Shown here piece after piece: positions 23,434 to 37,178 of a stretch of 64,000 nt of DNA. This DNA is from Enoplosus armatus. Taxonomy: Eukaryota > Chordata > Actinopteri > Centrarchiformes > Enoplosidae. The first letter of the stretch is position 1. Every line of letters begins with the position of its first letter. A program made the translations under genes and the position numbers. The notes under the pieces are model-generated. The model had not been told where the DNA came from, did no database searches, and was given only the letters and a program-made list of their open reading frames with translations. The stretch lies in the NCBI RefSeq assembly GCF_043641665.1, contig NC_092192.1, positions 3,304,658-3,368,657 on the forward strand, in the 5' to 3' direction.

Positions 23434-25975
23434 TGGCCTCTCAGTCCCATTGTGATGGGACAGAGCCCCCTCTGTGTCTCTAAACAAAGGTAAAGGCAGC
23501 TTGATGTCACACCTTCCCCCCAACCAGCAACCAAAAACACAGCCAGCGTCTGAAATTACACCAAACCTCCCTGAAACATTTGTACTTTACTTTCTATCTC
23601 TGTATTTCCTGGGTCTCTGGACAATTTATTATTTTATACGAGAGGCAAACAGAGCATGTGACACATCTGGTTATTTCAAATACAGCGACCACTGAGTTTA
23701 AGAGCGGATTTCTTTTCAGCCAGCTAAAACGTCGAGGGTTTTGCAATTACATTCAACAATAACACAGGAAGGAATCCTTCTGAGAGTCTGATTTCTACAC
23801 CAACAGGAGCAGGAAATGGACCACAATGCACTTCAGCGAGAAGGTTACACTCTAAGTAAGGAGTGCCACTTTTGATTCAGTTTTATACTTAAAACTCTGT
23901 GTTAAGACCAGATATCATACGAGCGCAGGAAACAGGGACTTCTGTAAACCCCCGTTACAAATTTAACTACGTGTAAATTATAAACTGCATTCAAGAAGTC
24001 TGGATTCCAAGAATGAACAGGATGAGCAACGTGAGTGGAAAGGACGTTAATTAAACATCCTGAATTTGAATTCATAAAAACATGATATAACTATAGAAAT
24101 GGTTCATCTTTCACAGCCGGTCGTCACGTCCTTCATCTTCTCATCAGTTCAGTTTGTTACAGCACAATGTTGATGAACTGTTCTCCTCTGATGGCCTCGT
24201 TGTCACCTGTTCTCTTCTGTGATTGGCCACCTCTTACCTGTCTTTCATGTTGAACCTGTCCATTCAACTCTGCGGAGGTAGCATGAATACGAATGGCTCT
24301 CAACAACAATCAAACCATCCCGAATGAAATCAGACATCCTCACCACCTTCTTCTTCCAAGTTGTAAATTCAACCCGGCAGAAACAATGTAAACCAGTAGT
24401 GTCTGTTTTTGGTCACAAGATGGAAACTCAAGAGGTGCTTTGACTCACGTCACAAAGTCAAATCACTTTCTGTCTTCAACGTTTTCTCATCTCACGACTG
24501 AAGAAGTTTGTAGGGGGGGTTTTGCAAATGAAAAACAGAATTTCCTAATAAATCAGATAAGGTGCTCGAGACATTATACAGTTGTGAAAGCACCACTGTT
24601 GACATTTTTAGGTGAGTGTCAGACGGTCTTGAGGAGGGAGGATTTGTTTTTGTCTGCTGTAAAAAGCTGAAGGCTGCGGACGGCACAGCTGAAGGGCAAA
24701 ACGCCACCGGCGGCTTTAAGTCAAACACACTCCTTCAGTTCCAACTCTTGGCAGCTGCTGTTCACCCTTAAGACCCGGTCACACCAGCACTTAAAAATTT
24801 AGCAGCAAAATCAGTTCTTTCCATTGGAATGCATTCGAGCCAGTTCTAAAATATGCTTTTCACATTGGGCTCAACTTTGCTGAACTGTGACCCGTGACTT
24901 TGCGACCTTTGAGGGAACGCCGGAGGGTTTAAGTGGAGGAAGCCGTCGTAGCTCATTAGTTGTGTGTCACCATCCAGTTTTATTTAAAAAGAGTATAAAC
25001 TCTTTGAAAGAAGAGGAACGGTTTACAGACAGGATTGAGACTGTGTAAGCTTACTGTCCCTTTAGTGGCCGAGCTTGGAAACAGCTGGCAGTTAGCGAGC
25101 TCGTTAGCTTGGAGAGTGTTTGAATTTGAATTGAACTCTTTACAATCTGTACAATCCTGAGAACAATGCCACCGGGGTTAGCTTTTGTGACTGACTAGCA
25201 CGAGCATGTTCCCAGCTGGCTAGCATGTTAGCTGTTAGCTCCCACGTCAGCAAGCGTCTAAAGGCAAAGATTCATTTCAGGAAACAACTTTTTACAGCCA
25301 CCGTTCAAACCTACCAGGGGTTGAGTTTATGATATTCACAAAATGATTTCTGATCACGTAAAAGATGAGTTTTTGAGTTTTGGGGGGCTTTCTCCATGTT
25401 TTATGTCATATACATATTGGCTTCTGCAATCCTGAGTATAGTTATTATCCTAAATGTACTGTAACCTTGTGTATTTGGTTTCCTTGGAATCAGTAACGTC
25501 ATACAAATTAAACGTTTTTAAAAACAAGTAAAAACTAAATATCTGATATTTTGCTACACAGTCTTACATTCTGCTTTCCTTTCTTAACACTTTTCTGACT
25601 AGTAGACATTGTGTCCAGAATAAATCTGCTCCACATATTTTGGATTGGAAGAGCAAAGTGCTGCAGCCAGACCTGGATCGAACAGGATTTGCAAATAATT
25701 CCTTAGCGTTTGTTTTTGGCCTAATCTGGAGCTCCAGCTAGGTGGAGTTCAGACGGAGCCACGTAAGCAGTAAATCACAGAAAACAAAACACTCTAAATT
25801 GAAATTTTAAGTCGTCTGAACTTTCTGGAGTTGTGCTTCAGCATTCAAACCACACCCATTCTACCACTGCGAACAGAACGAAGCAAACACTGAGAATCTT
25901 TTTGCAAATCCTACTTGATCCACATCTGCTGGCAGACGAGGCAGTCAAGGGGAAGGAGTACAGTGAAGGGGTCAG

Positions 25976-25977
<2 letters not shown>

Positions 25978-26018
<41 letters not shown>
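25978..26018. repeat. (GT)n microsatellite
   Basis: Forty-one bases of GT. A second 23-base GT tract follows at 26108-26130 in the same sense. Confidence 0.95.
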
Positions 26019-26019
<1 letters not shown>

Positions 26020-28059
26020 AGAGAGCAGCACTAACAAGTAGTGATAGTGAGAGACTGTGTGAGTGTGTATGCGCATGTTGTGTGTGCATAAATGAGGAGT
26101 GACAAGAGTGTGTGTGTGTGTGTGTGTGTGCCTTCCCCCAGAGGAGGGGTCCCACTGTGGAGTTCCAGGAATAAAAAGGGTGGGGTGGGTGTGACCCTGT
26201 GAGCCTCTGATCCCACCACAGGAAGTCAGTATGGGGGTAGAGACGGACGAGGAGGGCTGGAAACGACAGACACTGACGCGGTGTCACCTCCAAGTCGAGG
26301 AAACGGCAAACACAACCAGAGGAGGGAGCAACAAACTCTCACTTTGTTGACAAGGTCCGACAGAGCGTAAACAAATGACAGTAAAGCTAGTCGAGCTAAG
26401 ATCCAGTGTTCCCGACTGTTTTTGGCGGAAAGCGGCTAAAACCTGCTCTAAAGGCGTGAAGCATATTTCGGAACGGACTCGAACGCATTTAAAAGTCAAA
26501 GAAAAGACGTGAGAGGATCCCAGCAGACGCACACTCGCTCTGAGTGAAGCAAAGACGCGTCCACGTGAGAATACTTCATTGATATTATACAGTACCGGTG
26601 CTCCCATTCTGAGCTGGAGATGTGATCTTTTGTGGTCACGTCGAAGCCGTAAAGTGTAAAATGAAGAAACTAGAGGAAAAAAAACGAGAGAAGTCAGAGA
26701 GACTCCACACACACGATGCTAGCTAGCTATAGCTACAGTCTGTACAGCGGCAATACAAACCACCACATTCTTGTTGTGATTCTTTCTGTATGTATTTCTA
26801 TTTTAGCATTAAGTGTGATTCTTTGTGCAGATGTTTGTGATTGAGCGGTCTAAATTACTTAATGCAAAAACATGACAAATATTAGCTTGTCCCATCTTCT
26901 CTAACAGGAAGAGTTGCAGCTTTCCTCTGTTTCACAGCATTGTTAATCAAATATATTTGTGCTTTGGACTGTTGTGATGATGCAAGACATTTCAATGATT
27001 CATCAAAAGCCAAAAATAAATTGACAGATCAATCAGTGATGAAAGAATCATTATCATCATTAGCTAAAGGAACATCAGCTAATGAGGCCAAACCTCACCG
27101 ACTGTACTGTCGGGTTTGTTGTGGAGTCGTTCTGCAGCCGTCCACTAGAGGATCTGTCTGTGGGCTTCAAACAGGCCAATCTCAACATTTTTTAAGTCTA
27201 TTTTTATCCGGTGAAGGCTGACTGAGCGTGAACTGAACACTCTGCCTCATCCTCATACGGTCCCACACATTCACACCCGCTCAGAACAACCAGTCTGTTA
27301 CTGCGGGGCTGCAGGGAGCCGAGGAGAGGAGTCACGTCGCAGGTTTCTGAGGAGGGTTTCTCATTCACTCTCTGGGTCCTGGTCTGGGATTCAAGCCCCG
27401 TCCCTACCTCGCTGAAATAAAACATGACAACAATAAATGGGATTTAAAACAAGGTACATTTAAATCGTCCACGAGCCAGATCTAAGAATCTTTTGATGTT
27501 CATTTTTCTGATGTGGGACAGAGGACGGATATGATGGAGACCTGACAGGAGGGGTGCTGGACCGACATGCTGCAAAAAATGACAGCTTCCCAAACGTTCC
27601 TACTTTGTATTCAGACATAAAGGAATACACTAGTAGAAATAAAGGTTAACAGCAACCTCAGGTTTTGAGTCATCGTCTCTTCAGTAAACGCCTTGTTTTG
27701 TGTTTTAATGTCGTTTTTTACGCTCATGTAGTGACCTGACAACAGAGACAGGATTATTCTTCAATTAACAACACACGATCAGATACATTAAAGCACAATG
27801 TAAGTGATCACGCAGACAGTTGAAAGCAGCAGAGAGTTTGGTTCTTACGATTGTTTTGACTGTTTTCAGATGTCATCTTCTTCTCAGCGGTCGAAGGCCA
27901 AAAAACTATTTTCAAAATGATCCACATAAGCTGGATGTTGTCTAAGTTTATCTGAACCAAAACAAAAACATTCAATTAAAGAATGATATTGATCGCGATA
28001 ACACGCATTTCTGCATCCTTCTGGAAGACAGATCTGGATAACGTCTTCTTGCTGAAACC

Positions 28060-28210
28060 ATAATTGATCAATCGTTTAAGTCATCTATCAAATAAAAATC
28101 TGAAGAGTTACAGCTTCTCTCTGTTTTATATTATTGTAAACTGAACACTTCTGGCTTCTGGACTGTTGGTCGGACGTCGCCTTGGACGAATCTGTCTTAT
28201 TTTAAAATGA
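28060..28210 (-). mobile_element. MITE-like dispersed repeat fragment
   Basis: Reverse-sense remnant with TAATTGATCAATCGTTTAAG, TTATATTATTGTAAACTGAA and TTCTGGACTGTTGGTCGGAC. These match the inverted central blocks of the copy at 10743. Confidence 0.55.
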
Positions 28211-28693
28211 CCTCTGCACACAGTGACACACCTGAACAACAGAATTGGCTAAATCTCACTTTGCAAACAACAAAACTGTGCATCAGCGACACAGTCCAGA
28301 TACTCAACAAGCATCAAATAGTGAATTAATCGCAGCTTGTAGATAATATAATCATTCATTTATGATTGCGACGTCATCTGACAAAATCAACATACAGGTA
28401 AGTGGCAACCGCGGCGCTGTATGATCGACTACACGGACTGATTTAAAGTGAGACATCAAGAGAAAGTTAGAGGAGACTTGTGTGTTTTTGAAAAGGCGTT
28501 TTAAGATGTCTTCACTCAGGAGACCATTTTTTTAAAAATGTTGCAGCCCTATTAAAATCCACTCACTGTGAAATAAAAACACTTGCAGAGCTCATTTTTT
28601 TACAGTGTGTGTGAGAAAGAGGGTGGGACAGAGACACTATCTGGGTCAGCGCTCTCCTCTCTGTCACTGCTGCCTCTCTCCAAACCCCCCGGC

Positions 28694-28696
<3 letters not shown>

Positions 28697-28728
<32 letters not shown>
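28697..28728. repeat. (GT)n microsatellite
   Basis: Thirty-two bases of GT. An AC tract of opposite sense lies 176 bases downstream. Confidence 0.95.
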
Positions 28729-28730
<2 letters not shown>

Positions 28731-28903
28731 GTTTTGGGTGGGGGTAGGGGGATTGCCCCAGTCAGCTGCACTCTGTTCATGCCCCCACAGGGTCCACACA
28801 CACACATATGTACACATACAGGGTTTACGTCTGGTTATGCCCACACCCATGAACGCACACGCAGCAATTTTCCCAAAGCAGTTCCAAAAAACCCTATCGA
28901 AGG

Positions 28904-28904
<1 letters not shown>

Positions 28905-28943
<39 letters not shown>
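28905..28943. repeat. (AC)n microsatellite
   Basis: Thirty-nine bases of AC, complementary to 28697-28728. Confidence 0.95.
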
Positions 28944-28945
<2 letters not shown>

Positions 28946-29895
28946 ATTCAGTCCTTTTCTTCAGAAGTGCAGATGATGATAATTTCACTCCGTCCGGCTC
29001 TAGTTTTGCGTTTCAGTCTACGCCCTGCGTCTGTAACTACGAGTGCAATCAGCACGAAAAGAGGAAGAGAAATGAAATCGAAATAAAAAAAAGAGGCAGA
29101 AGGTTTTTTTATTTCCCCATAATGGCCGCCTGCTCATTCCGCTGTGGGTTCAATCTCAGTTCATAGCGCCATCTAACATCCTCCCGACACGCTGTCAATA
29201 GCATTCAGATATAAAACAGTAATTTGTCAGCACGCTGAATGCAAAAGCAGTCAAACCTCAGGTTCAATTATAGCGGGAGGTTACGCATCTTTATAGAGTT
29301 CATGGCATCTTTAGGATCATTTGGACACATTTCAGCAGAGAGAGAAATAAAGGGACAAAGACAAGGTGCTGCAGGAGTCCCAGGTGGGTTACAGACTGAT
29401 CTATAATGGCAGCATTAGCACAAAGTCCCTCCTGACACCAAACCAAGCCTGTCCCGTGGCCTCATGACATCTTGAAACAGGAATATTTGAATATGACACC
29501 ACACTGTTTACGTTTGACCAGTTATCATTATAGACTAGTTCAAGTGCAGGTCAGGAGGGTCGGTGCTGCTATTTCCGAGAACCACGACTACAACTTGAGC
29601 GAGTCCGAGCCAAATAAAACACGGCTGATATTTGTGACACCTTGCTGGTTTGTCGAACTGGCCGATGACATTTCAGCAGCGTGCATCACCTGTAATCTGA
29701 GAGTTCCCGATAGTTTTACCTGTAACTAATTTAGACTTTATAAGAAACTTCAGTGAAACACAGAACCAAACGAGATTTCAGAGAGAAGAGAAGAGAAGGT
29801 GGAGCAGATAAGCTGGGAGAGGCCAGGGAGGTCAGTTCCCATTGGTTTCCAGTTGAGGGTCCAAACATTACACAACTCCTGTAACTGGAGTCCCT

Positions 29896-29936
29896 AACAC
29901 ACACACACACACACCCACACACACACACACACACAC
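29896..29936. repeat. (AC)n microsatellite
   Basis: AC tract with a single CCC interruption at about 29913. A long TG tract lies 94 bases downstream. Confidence 0.92.
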
Positions 29937-30025
29937 GCCACTCCCCTTAAAGCCTCAGCCCCGAGTAGCAAGAGGACCCCCTCTCATTGAAGGAGGCTTC
30001 GAAGGAAAATTAAGGAAAACTCAAT

Positions 30026-30030
<5 letters not shown>

Positions 30031-30106
<76 letters not shown>
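30031..30106. repeat. (TG)n microsatellite, longest in window
   Basis: Seventy-six bases of uninterrupted TG. A further GT tract of 31 bases follows at 30279-30309. Confidence 0.95.
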
Positions 30107-30108
<2 letters not shown>

Positions 30109-30274
30109 TGCACATACGTATGGTGTGCAAGCTATTAGGGTCAGAAGCTTTTGGCCCGCACTTCCTTTATATAGACACATTCACACATGCACGAACACAC
30201 ACACCCCTCTCCCTCTGCTCACCCTCCTCTCTCTCATTTTTCTTCTTCCTCCTGACCTCCCTTACTTTCTGTTG

Positions 30275-30310
<36 letters not shown>

Positions 30311-30614
30311 ATATATGTGTGGAAGGGTGGGGCTTGGTTAATAAGTGACAGAGATGAGACGGGCAGTTGGGTGTTTGAGTGGAGCACAAAAATCATTCAT
30401 GATCATTCTGAAAGTCCAGATTTAGCACATCTGGGGAGGATTCTTCAAAAAAGGGAAACTGAGGCTCAACCGCAAGCCTACCAGGACTACTTGAGGTACT
30501 ACTTGAGGTACAGATTCTTGACTTTGTGGGCATTCAGACCAAAAACAGTCCTGAATGAAAAATACGCAAGGGGGCTACGATGGTGGGATGGTGTTGCGTC
30601 ATTTTCTTAAATCA

Positions 30615-30735
30615 GAGCTAGTCTTAAGGGATCGCCAAAGTTATTACGATTCATCTTTTAATGAATGTGTGTACCAAATTTCATGAACATCCGTCCAATA
30701 GTTGTTCACGTGGGTCTGAACGCGGCCATAGAAAT
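30615..30735 (+). repeat. fish dispersed repeat fragment
   Basis: Holds GGGATCGCCAAAGTTATTAC, GTGTACCAAATTTCATGAAC and ATCCGTCCAATAGTTGTTCA. The first phrase recurs at about 40855-40880 (GGGGATCACCAAAGTTATTA). From memory these phrases belong to one very abundant percomorph repeat; it is not named here. Confidence 0.5.
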
Positions 30736-31927
30736 TGTTTATCAGAACATTTTCTTGCTTGACTTTGACTTTGACTTTCATTCATTCATTTTCAGCCGTG
30801 ATCTCTTCTCTCGTCACACGTGTACGATGCACGCAACTGGCCGCCATGTTGGTGTGGCCTGCAGTGCCATCTCGATGCTGTCCTGCAAGAAGGGAGAACA
30901 ACCCCGACTGGAGGAGAGGAAGAGGAACCAACACGGCGACACTGAGTCAGAAAAGTTAAAAAGGGAGCTGGGAGGAATGAAAAGGACAGAAAGGGATGAA
31001 AACTACAAACGTTGGTGTAAAAAAACACTAACTGTAGAGAGACAGAAAGGGGAGTTAGGACCAGTAAGAGGAGTAAAAGGAGGGAGGTTTTTCTCACCCT
31101 TCCTCACACAGCTGTGACCTTACAGCCATATGTCTTCCTCCTCCTCCTCCTTTACCTCATACCACTCTCGCTCCTCTTCGAAACCCTCTCACAATCCTTC
31201 ACTGTCAGAATCAGTTTCGTCTTTATCACAATATATTATATAAATTCATTTCTAATCCATTCATAAATAATAACTAATGTACACAGACAGACAGCCAATG
31301 AAGAAGAGAAAGGAGGTGATCACATGATGCAGTAATATTACATCATCACAAGCGACCAGCTACGCGTCTACGTCTTGTTTGCACTGTGACGGAGAAGACA
31401 AACTTATCTCCGTCCCCAGCCACTCCCGGACAGTTTCCCTCCCTCCACCCCTCCTTCAGCTGAGGAGGGACCACCGCCTCTTAAAGGGCCAGGGTCCTCT
31501 TCCTGAGAGGGACCTCCCTCTCGGGGGGCCAGGGCCGGAGGAGAAGCTGGGATGCTCGTCGGAGATGTGAATCCTTTGAATCCCACACACACACACCGAG
31601 ATGAGCTGAGAGTCCGCGAGCCCAAAACACCCGCTTTGAATGTTATCACTCGATCGAACGTCCGTCATCAGCGTTTATCAGCCTCATAGATACGAGTTAG
31701 CAGGGGGGCGGCTACACGACGAGTAGGTTCAGAAGGACTTCATCTATTCACATGGTTAACATAATAATATTTTCCACTTGTGATATACTGCATATAAAAA
31801 ACAATTAAACTGATGTTCAAAACAATTCACCACACTGTACAATATGAATTACATTATGAGCACAAAAACGGACATTTGTAGAACAACCACCATCCAACAG
31901 GTGTCCATTGGTTACCTGGATAAAAGT

Positions 31928-32215
31928 GGGTCTGCAGCTAACAAATATTTTCATTATCGATTCATCTGAAGATTATTTTCTCAATTATTCGTTTCACTGT
32001 TTGGTTTTTATGAAATATCATAAATATTTGAAAAACATCCTCACATTCCTAAAGCCCACGATGATGACGTCAAACGTCTCAAACACAAAACATCGACTGT
32101 TAATCAGACGTGACAAAGAAACAAAGCAAATCCTCACAATAAAACGACATAAACGACTGACTGATTACCAAAACAGATTCATTTTCTGTTGATTGACTAA
32201 TAGATTAAGCGACTA
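31928..32215 (+). mobile_element. MITE-like dispersed repeat copy
   Basis: Starts GGTCTGCAGCTAACAAATAT then TTTCATTATCGATTCATCTG and ends ATTGACTAATAGATTAAGCG. This has the same layout as the copy at 10743, with a diverged middle. Confidence 0.65.
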
Positions 32216-32899
32216 AAAGAGAATTTTGTTTAAAAAAAGAGAAACTACTTTTACATTAACCTACATTTTTTACTTTACAGTTCCTTATTTTATTAGAAAT
32301 GTTGAAGAGTTCAAACTGTGTTGGTGACACTCGGCTGGAAGTACTTTTAAGTAAAGTATAGAGGAGGGACTTGTGAAGACAGCTGAGGAACAGTTTACTC
32401 TGACGGATATGGTCACTGCAAAGGGCCAACGTTTCAACAGGAATATTTGCAAGCATCATTTGCATTGTCATCATTTCTTCATCAGACCGCGTTACGAAGT
32501 AGAAGTAGACAGAGCCATAACAAAACAACTGTACACTAGTTCATGTGTTCTTCTTTTCTTTCCAAAATAAGTATTTAAGTGTCAATTTACAGTTTGTAAA
32601 AGTCGAAGTGGAAATTACAATAAAACCAGAGAATAAGCATGAGCTTCATTGTTTACATTGATTGGAAATCATGTTTGGATGTCAGCTCTGCACATTGACT
32701 CACTTGATTTCACTTAAGGCGACCACCAAGACTTTAACATTCAATTCTGACTGTAAGATAAAAACCTAATATCTCCAAAAGACCAGTTTTCCAGAATCAA
32801 GAAAAACTGCAGCACTGTCTGGGTTTGAGGTTTACTTTGAACTTGCACCGTTAACGTCACACGTTTCCTGAAATTTATGGATTACAATGACATGATGGT

Positions 32900-32907
<8 letters not shown>

Positions 32908-32939
<32 letters not shown>

Positions 32940-32956
32940 ATCTTATCTTATCTAAG
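32908..32956. repeat. (CA)n followed by TTATC triplet repeat
   Basis: About 30 bases of CA running into ACTTATCTTATCTTATCTAA, three tandem TTATC units. On the minus strand these are three adjacent AGATAAG GATA-factor sites. Confidence 0.85.
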
Positions 32957-34714
32957 CTTGGATAGAAGTGCATAGAAAGTCAAAACAACAGCTGACGTGT
33001 TTCTGTCAGGATGGACGAGTCCACAATGACCAACCAACATATTTGCCGTCTTGCAGACGACATGAAAACATGACGTGCAGAGAAAGAAAGCGAGAAAGAG
33101 GGAAGCCGAAGAAAAGTTAGAAAGGTTGGAGTCAGACGGAGAGAAAGAAGAGAGCGAGCGGACGGATGTTTCAGGGATGCAGAAGTTGTCATGAGTCCAG
33201 ATGTTTCAGCTGGGTACACTTTTGATTTAACAACATATTTAAGAAAACATAATCTTCTATCAGGCGGACCACTAATAATTGAATTTCTTTCATTCATGTT
33301 GCCAAAAACAAACACAGACGGAGGAACATGATTCATTCTGCTTGCACATGCAAACATTTTGTGTTAATTTGTGTTTTCCTCTTCTTCCTTTTCATTCTGT
33401 ATCGCCTCTTTGAATGCAAATGCTTTTGGCACATTCCTGTTTTTGTTCTCTTTCTCATTAGAACAGACTGAGTGTTTTTCTTTTCTCCTGGTCGCACATT
33501 CTGCATTTTGGCATAGTCATGGTTATTTGTTGCACACGTTCTCGATGCAAAATAAACTTAAAAACGTCCAAACTAACAGTACATACAATTGTATACAATG
33601 CCTTTTGTATTCCAATTGTGGAATTTTTGTGTGTGTGTTTGTTTGTTTTTCATTTATAAGACGGACTGGGTATCATTACTGAAACCGCAGTTTCAATAGC
33701 AATTTCATACTTTTTTCATTACCCCTTGATATTTTTCTACCTTATTTCATTCAACAAAAAACATCCAAAACTATCAAATGTTGTCTTACCGGGAACAACT
33801 GTGCAAGAACTAGCCAAAATAAACTGTGCAGTAGTGCACAAACAAACAAAATGATCATTTAAATCAAGCAATATTAGATCAGAAAAAGGTAAAGAATATG
33901 ACCAAGCATAAAGTATTGAGGTCCTAAACTCCAAAAATGTACAACTCTACAGTTGGAAACACTAAGAATATATCACTGCGTTTTATTAAAATCCACTTAA
34001 TCACCTTAAGCACCTGCATTTGTACTAAAACTCTCAATATTGACCATTATCACATCATATTATATCCACACTGGCTTCAAGAATCCATAATGCTGACATC
34101 AATAAACTGCTCCTTTGCTGCAGCCGCCCAAACAAACCATCAGGATAAGCATCTGAGAGCAGCGTAACAATCATCCCTCAGGATCACTTTCACCGCCGAC
34201 TTTCAGCTGAGACTCTGTTCATGTTTGACATCCGAGAGTCAAAACTTTCAAGTCATTTCTTTTGACGTCTACGAGCAAAACGCTGCAGGGAGTTTTCTCC
34301 GCTGTGAGGAATCTGACCGACACAAGGTGGGAATCACTGAGGAATCCTGCAGCGCTGGATCACTGTCAGGTTCATGTTTACCATAAAATAAAACACACAC
34401 ACACACACAGGTGCTACAATAACAGCACTAATGCAAACGCTGCTCCACAGAGAGGTCTTTTAAGGTTGCCTTGTGTTAAGCTGTATGAGGTCACCCCCCT
34501 CTACGTGCTGTACATGTTTTTGTCTTATTTGTCTTTTCATGAGTAATTGTTTTATTAATCTTGTTTTATTGTATTTATTCTTCTCTTCCTTTCTATATAC
34601 AAACACGTTTATTATCTTTATTGTCAAAGCTAAATGATTTTATTCGGCTACTTGGGGGCAGAATAACTGACAAAGCAGGCTGAGAAACACACACCTGGGA
34701 CACAACTTTACGAA

Positions 34715-35440
34715 GCTGTTTCAGCTAACATGTTACCGGTTGCCTCTTTGCACATCCAGCAGACAAAGAGCCACATTGGCATTCGTTTGGAGTCCAATCG
34801 TCTCTCTCCTTTTAGCTCTGGTTTGGTCTCCACCAACTCCTGAGGGAAATATCTGGTTCTTCAGCTGCTAAATGCTCCACTATGTTCACCAGCTAGTTGC
34901 TGGCTTTGTCTGTCTGCTGGTTGGTGCTGGGCAGGTAGCGTACAGGAGGTTTATCAGAGCTTTTTCTCTGAAAACAGCTGGCTGCTGCTGCTGCTGCTGG
35001 AGACGGGGTTGATGAGGGTGCTGAGATTGAACCATCCAGTAAATGTGCAGTAAGAGAGGGTGAAGAGCTCCGTAGAGCTGCAGACTTGGTGATTATTCTT
35101 TGTATCCTCCTCACTGCAGGTGACCCACTTCATTTCACACACGGCCACTTGAGCCTTTAACAAAACTTTATTGACACATGTTTGTTGTTTGTCCCTGTTG
35201 TTCGCTTTCAGCTCGTGATCACTGCTGCTCTTAGTTGATGCAGTTTGTCCGTGTTTGCCAGATGTTACGGTGATTTTCCAGACTGTTCCCATGTTGACAC
35301 ACTGGATTTTTTGCTCTTGCTGTTTAGGCTCAGATTATTTGGCCTCTTCTGGAGCTCTGCTAGTTGACTCATGTTGCTGCTGATTGGCTCTTTTATGGCA
35401 GACAGATGCTGCTAGCTGGCAACCAGCCAAACATGACCCA
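34715..35440. repeat. probable fish dispersed repeat with (CTG)n core
   Basis: Phrases such as CTCCTGAGGGAAATATCTGG, TGCTCCACTATGTTCACCAG and TTTTTCTCTGAAAACAGCTG followed by a CTG run are familiar from many fish genomes. It is coding-poor on both strands. The limits are approximate and the family is not assigned. Confidence 0.4.
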
Positions 35441-36863
35441 TCTCTGTTTGTAAGCGCAGTTTGGTTACTTTAGACCTCCTCCATGACCTGTTTACATTAT
35501 TTTGTCTACCTCAATGCAGGCTTAAAACAGTGTCATACTATTGTCATGAGATTCCTTAAAATGTTGGTCAAAACAAATAACAACACACAAACACACACAC
35601 GCATACACACTGTACATATGCAGAGAAGAACTGGGTGTGTCTCCATCTGGCTGGCAGAAAGCAAGTGAGAGAGAGACCTAGAAAGAGAGCAGCAGAGAGA
35701 GAGAGAAGCTGCCTGGCTTATCATACCACACCCTGTTGAGGCAAAGCCGGCTACCACTTCCCTATACACCCTCTTATCCACACCAACACACACACACACT
35801 ACACAAAGTTAGTGTACTCTGCACTAAGTTAAATACATATTACCCCTACCTACAAATACATGTATAAACACACACACACGCGCGCCCAAAACCGCAAAGT
35901 TGTGGTCAGGTCACTTCTCTGAAGCTCACACTAAACTCAAAGCAGTTGTAGTAACAATCCTCCAACACGTTCAATCAAACACACTCAGGATTTACTTCGT
36001 GAGACGAACAGTTAGAACACGTCTCGTGTCTATCAGCAGGTCTGAGCAGACATCATCAAAAAAATCCATCAAATGCCAATGTGACCCCTTTTACACAAGA
36101 CAAGTGAGATACAATGCTGGTTTATTTCTTATTATTGCTGGTTTGTGCCTTCTGTTGAGAGTAGAAAGCATTCAAAAAACATCATGGTTTACGTCCCAAA
36201 ACATGGACAACGAGGGCCCCCAGTAAAGGTCTTCACGGGCCCCCCTGGGTTCCTAGTCGGGCAGGGTCTACTCTGTCTAAGAAGACGTTGTGTCTCCTAC
36301 AAATACAGTACGAGTCCTGAAACAAACACTAAGATGGATCTGTGAAGCATCTGAGGTCCAAAGTGGAAAACATCTTTTTATCATTTTAGAAAAGCAGCAA
36401 ATGGATGAAATACTGGGTTCCTCCTGCTGCGATTAAAATGAGTAAAGAAGAGTAAAAAAGACTTAACAAATGTAATGCTTTCACTTTTCTCACTCTAAAC
36501 AAGTGTCGTCATGAGTGAGTCACAGAATCAAACACGCCAACCAGACGGTCTTTGGAATATTTTGTTTACAGTAACATTGGATGGAAAAAATCTGGGATTT
36601 TGGTGGGGCAAAAATATTAGATCACCACCCCCTGTATATAAACGATCCCACATACAACACCACCCAAATGTTTCCCGGTGAAGTAACATGTATGATGGAC
36701 ACACATTAGTAGAAAAACAGGACCTCGCAATTATAGACCTCGATCATCTTCAACCTCGTTTCCACTTCCAGTTCAATCTCAAGTGGCTCCACTGGTGTGA
36801 AAATAAAACACAAAAACGTCAAGATATATATGATCACTATTATTCTCCCAGGAAACCCTGCAG

Positions 36864-36865
<2 letters not shown>

Positions 36866-36913
<48 letters not shown>
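36866..36913. repeat. (GT)n microsatellite
   Basis: Forty-eight bases of GT, preceding a pyrimidine-rich region (36.94-37.14 kb). Confidence 0.95.
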
Positions 36914-36914
<1 letters not shown>

Positions 36915-37178
36915 CATCTGAGAAACTGTGACCTGATTATCTGATCATCTCCCTCTCTCTCCCCATCATCATGTCTCTCTATCATTCCCATAACCTCCAT
37001 CTCTCACCACACACATGCACAATTTCAGACACACCCTCCCCACCTCAACCTCCACCCAACCCCCCTTCACCACCTTCCTCCTCCTCCTCTTCTTCCTCCT
37101 TCACCCCCCACCCCACCCTCTTTCCCCTCCCACGTCCCCTTTTCTTTTCATTGTGGCCGTTTTGGCAGCACTGCCGTG

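Noticed and set aside
26284..26712. 142-residue minus-strand frame in a CpG-containing stretch
   Set aside because: No similarity to a known domain. The local CpG content hints at a regulatory element, but nothing specific could be supported.
30032..30610. 192-residue plus-strand frame
   Set aside because: It begins in a (TG)n tract and continues through unrelated AT-rich DNA. No conserved segment.
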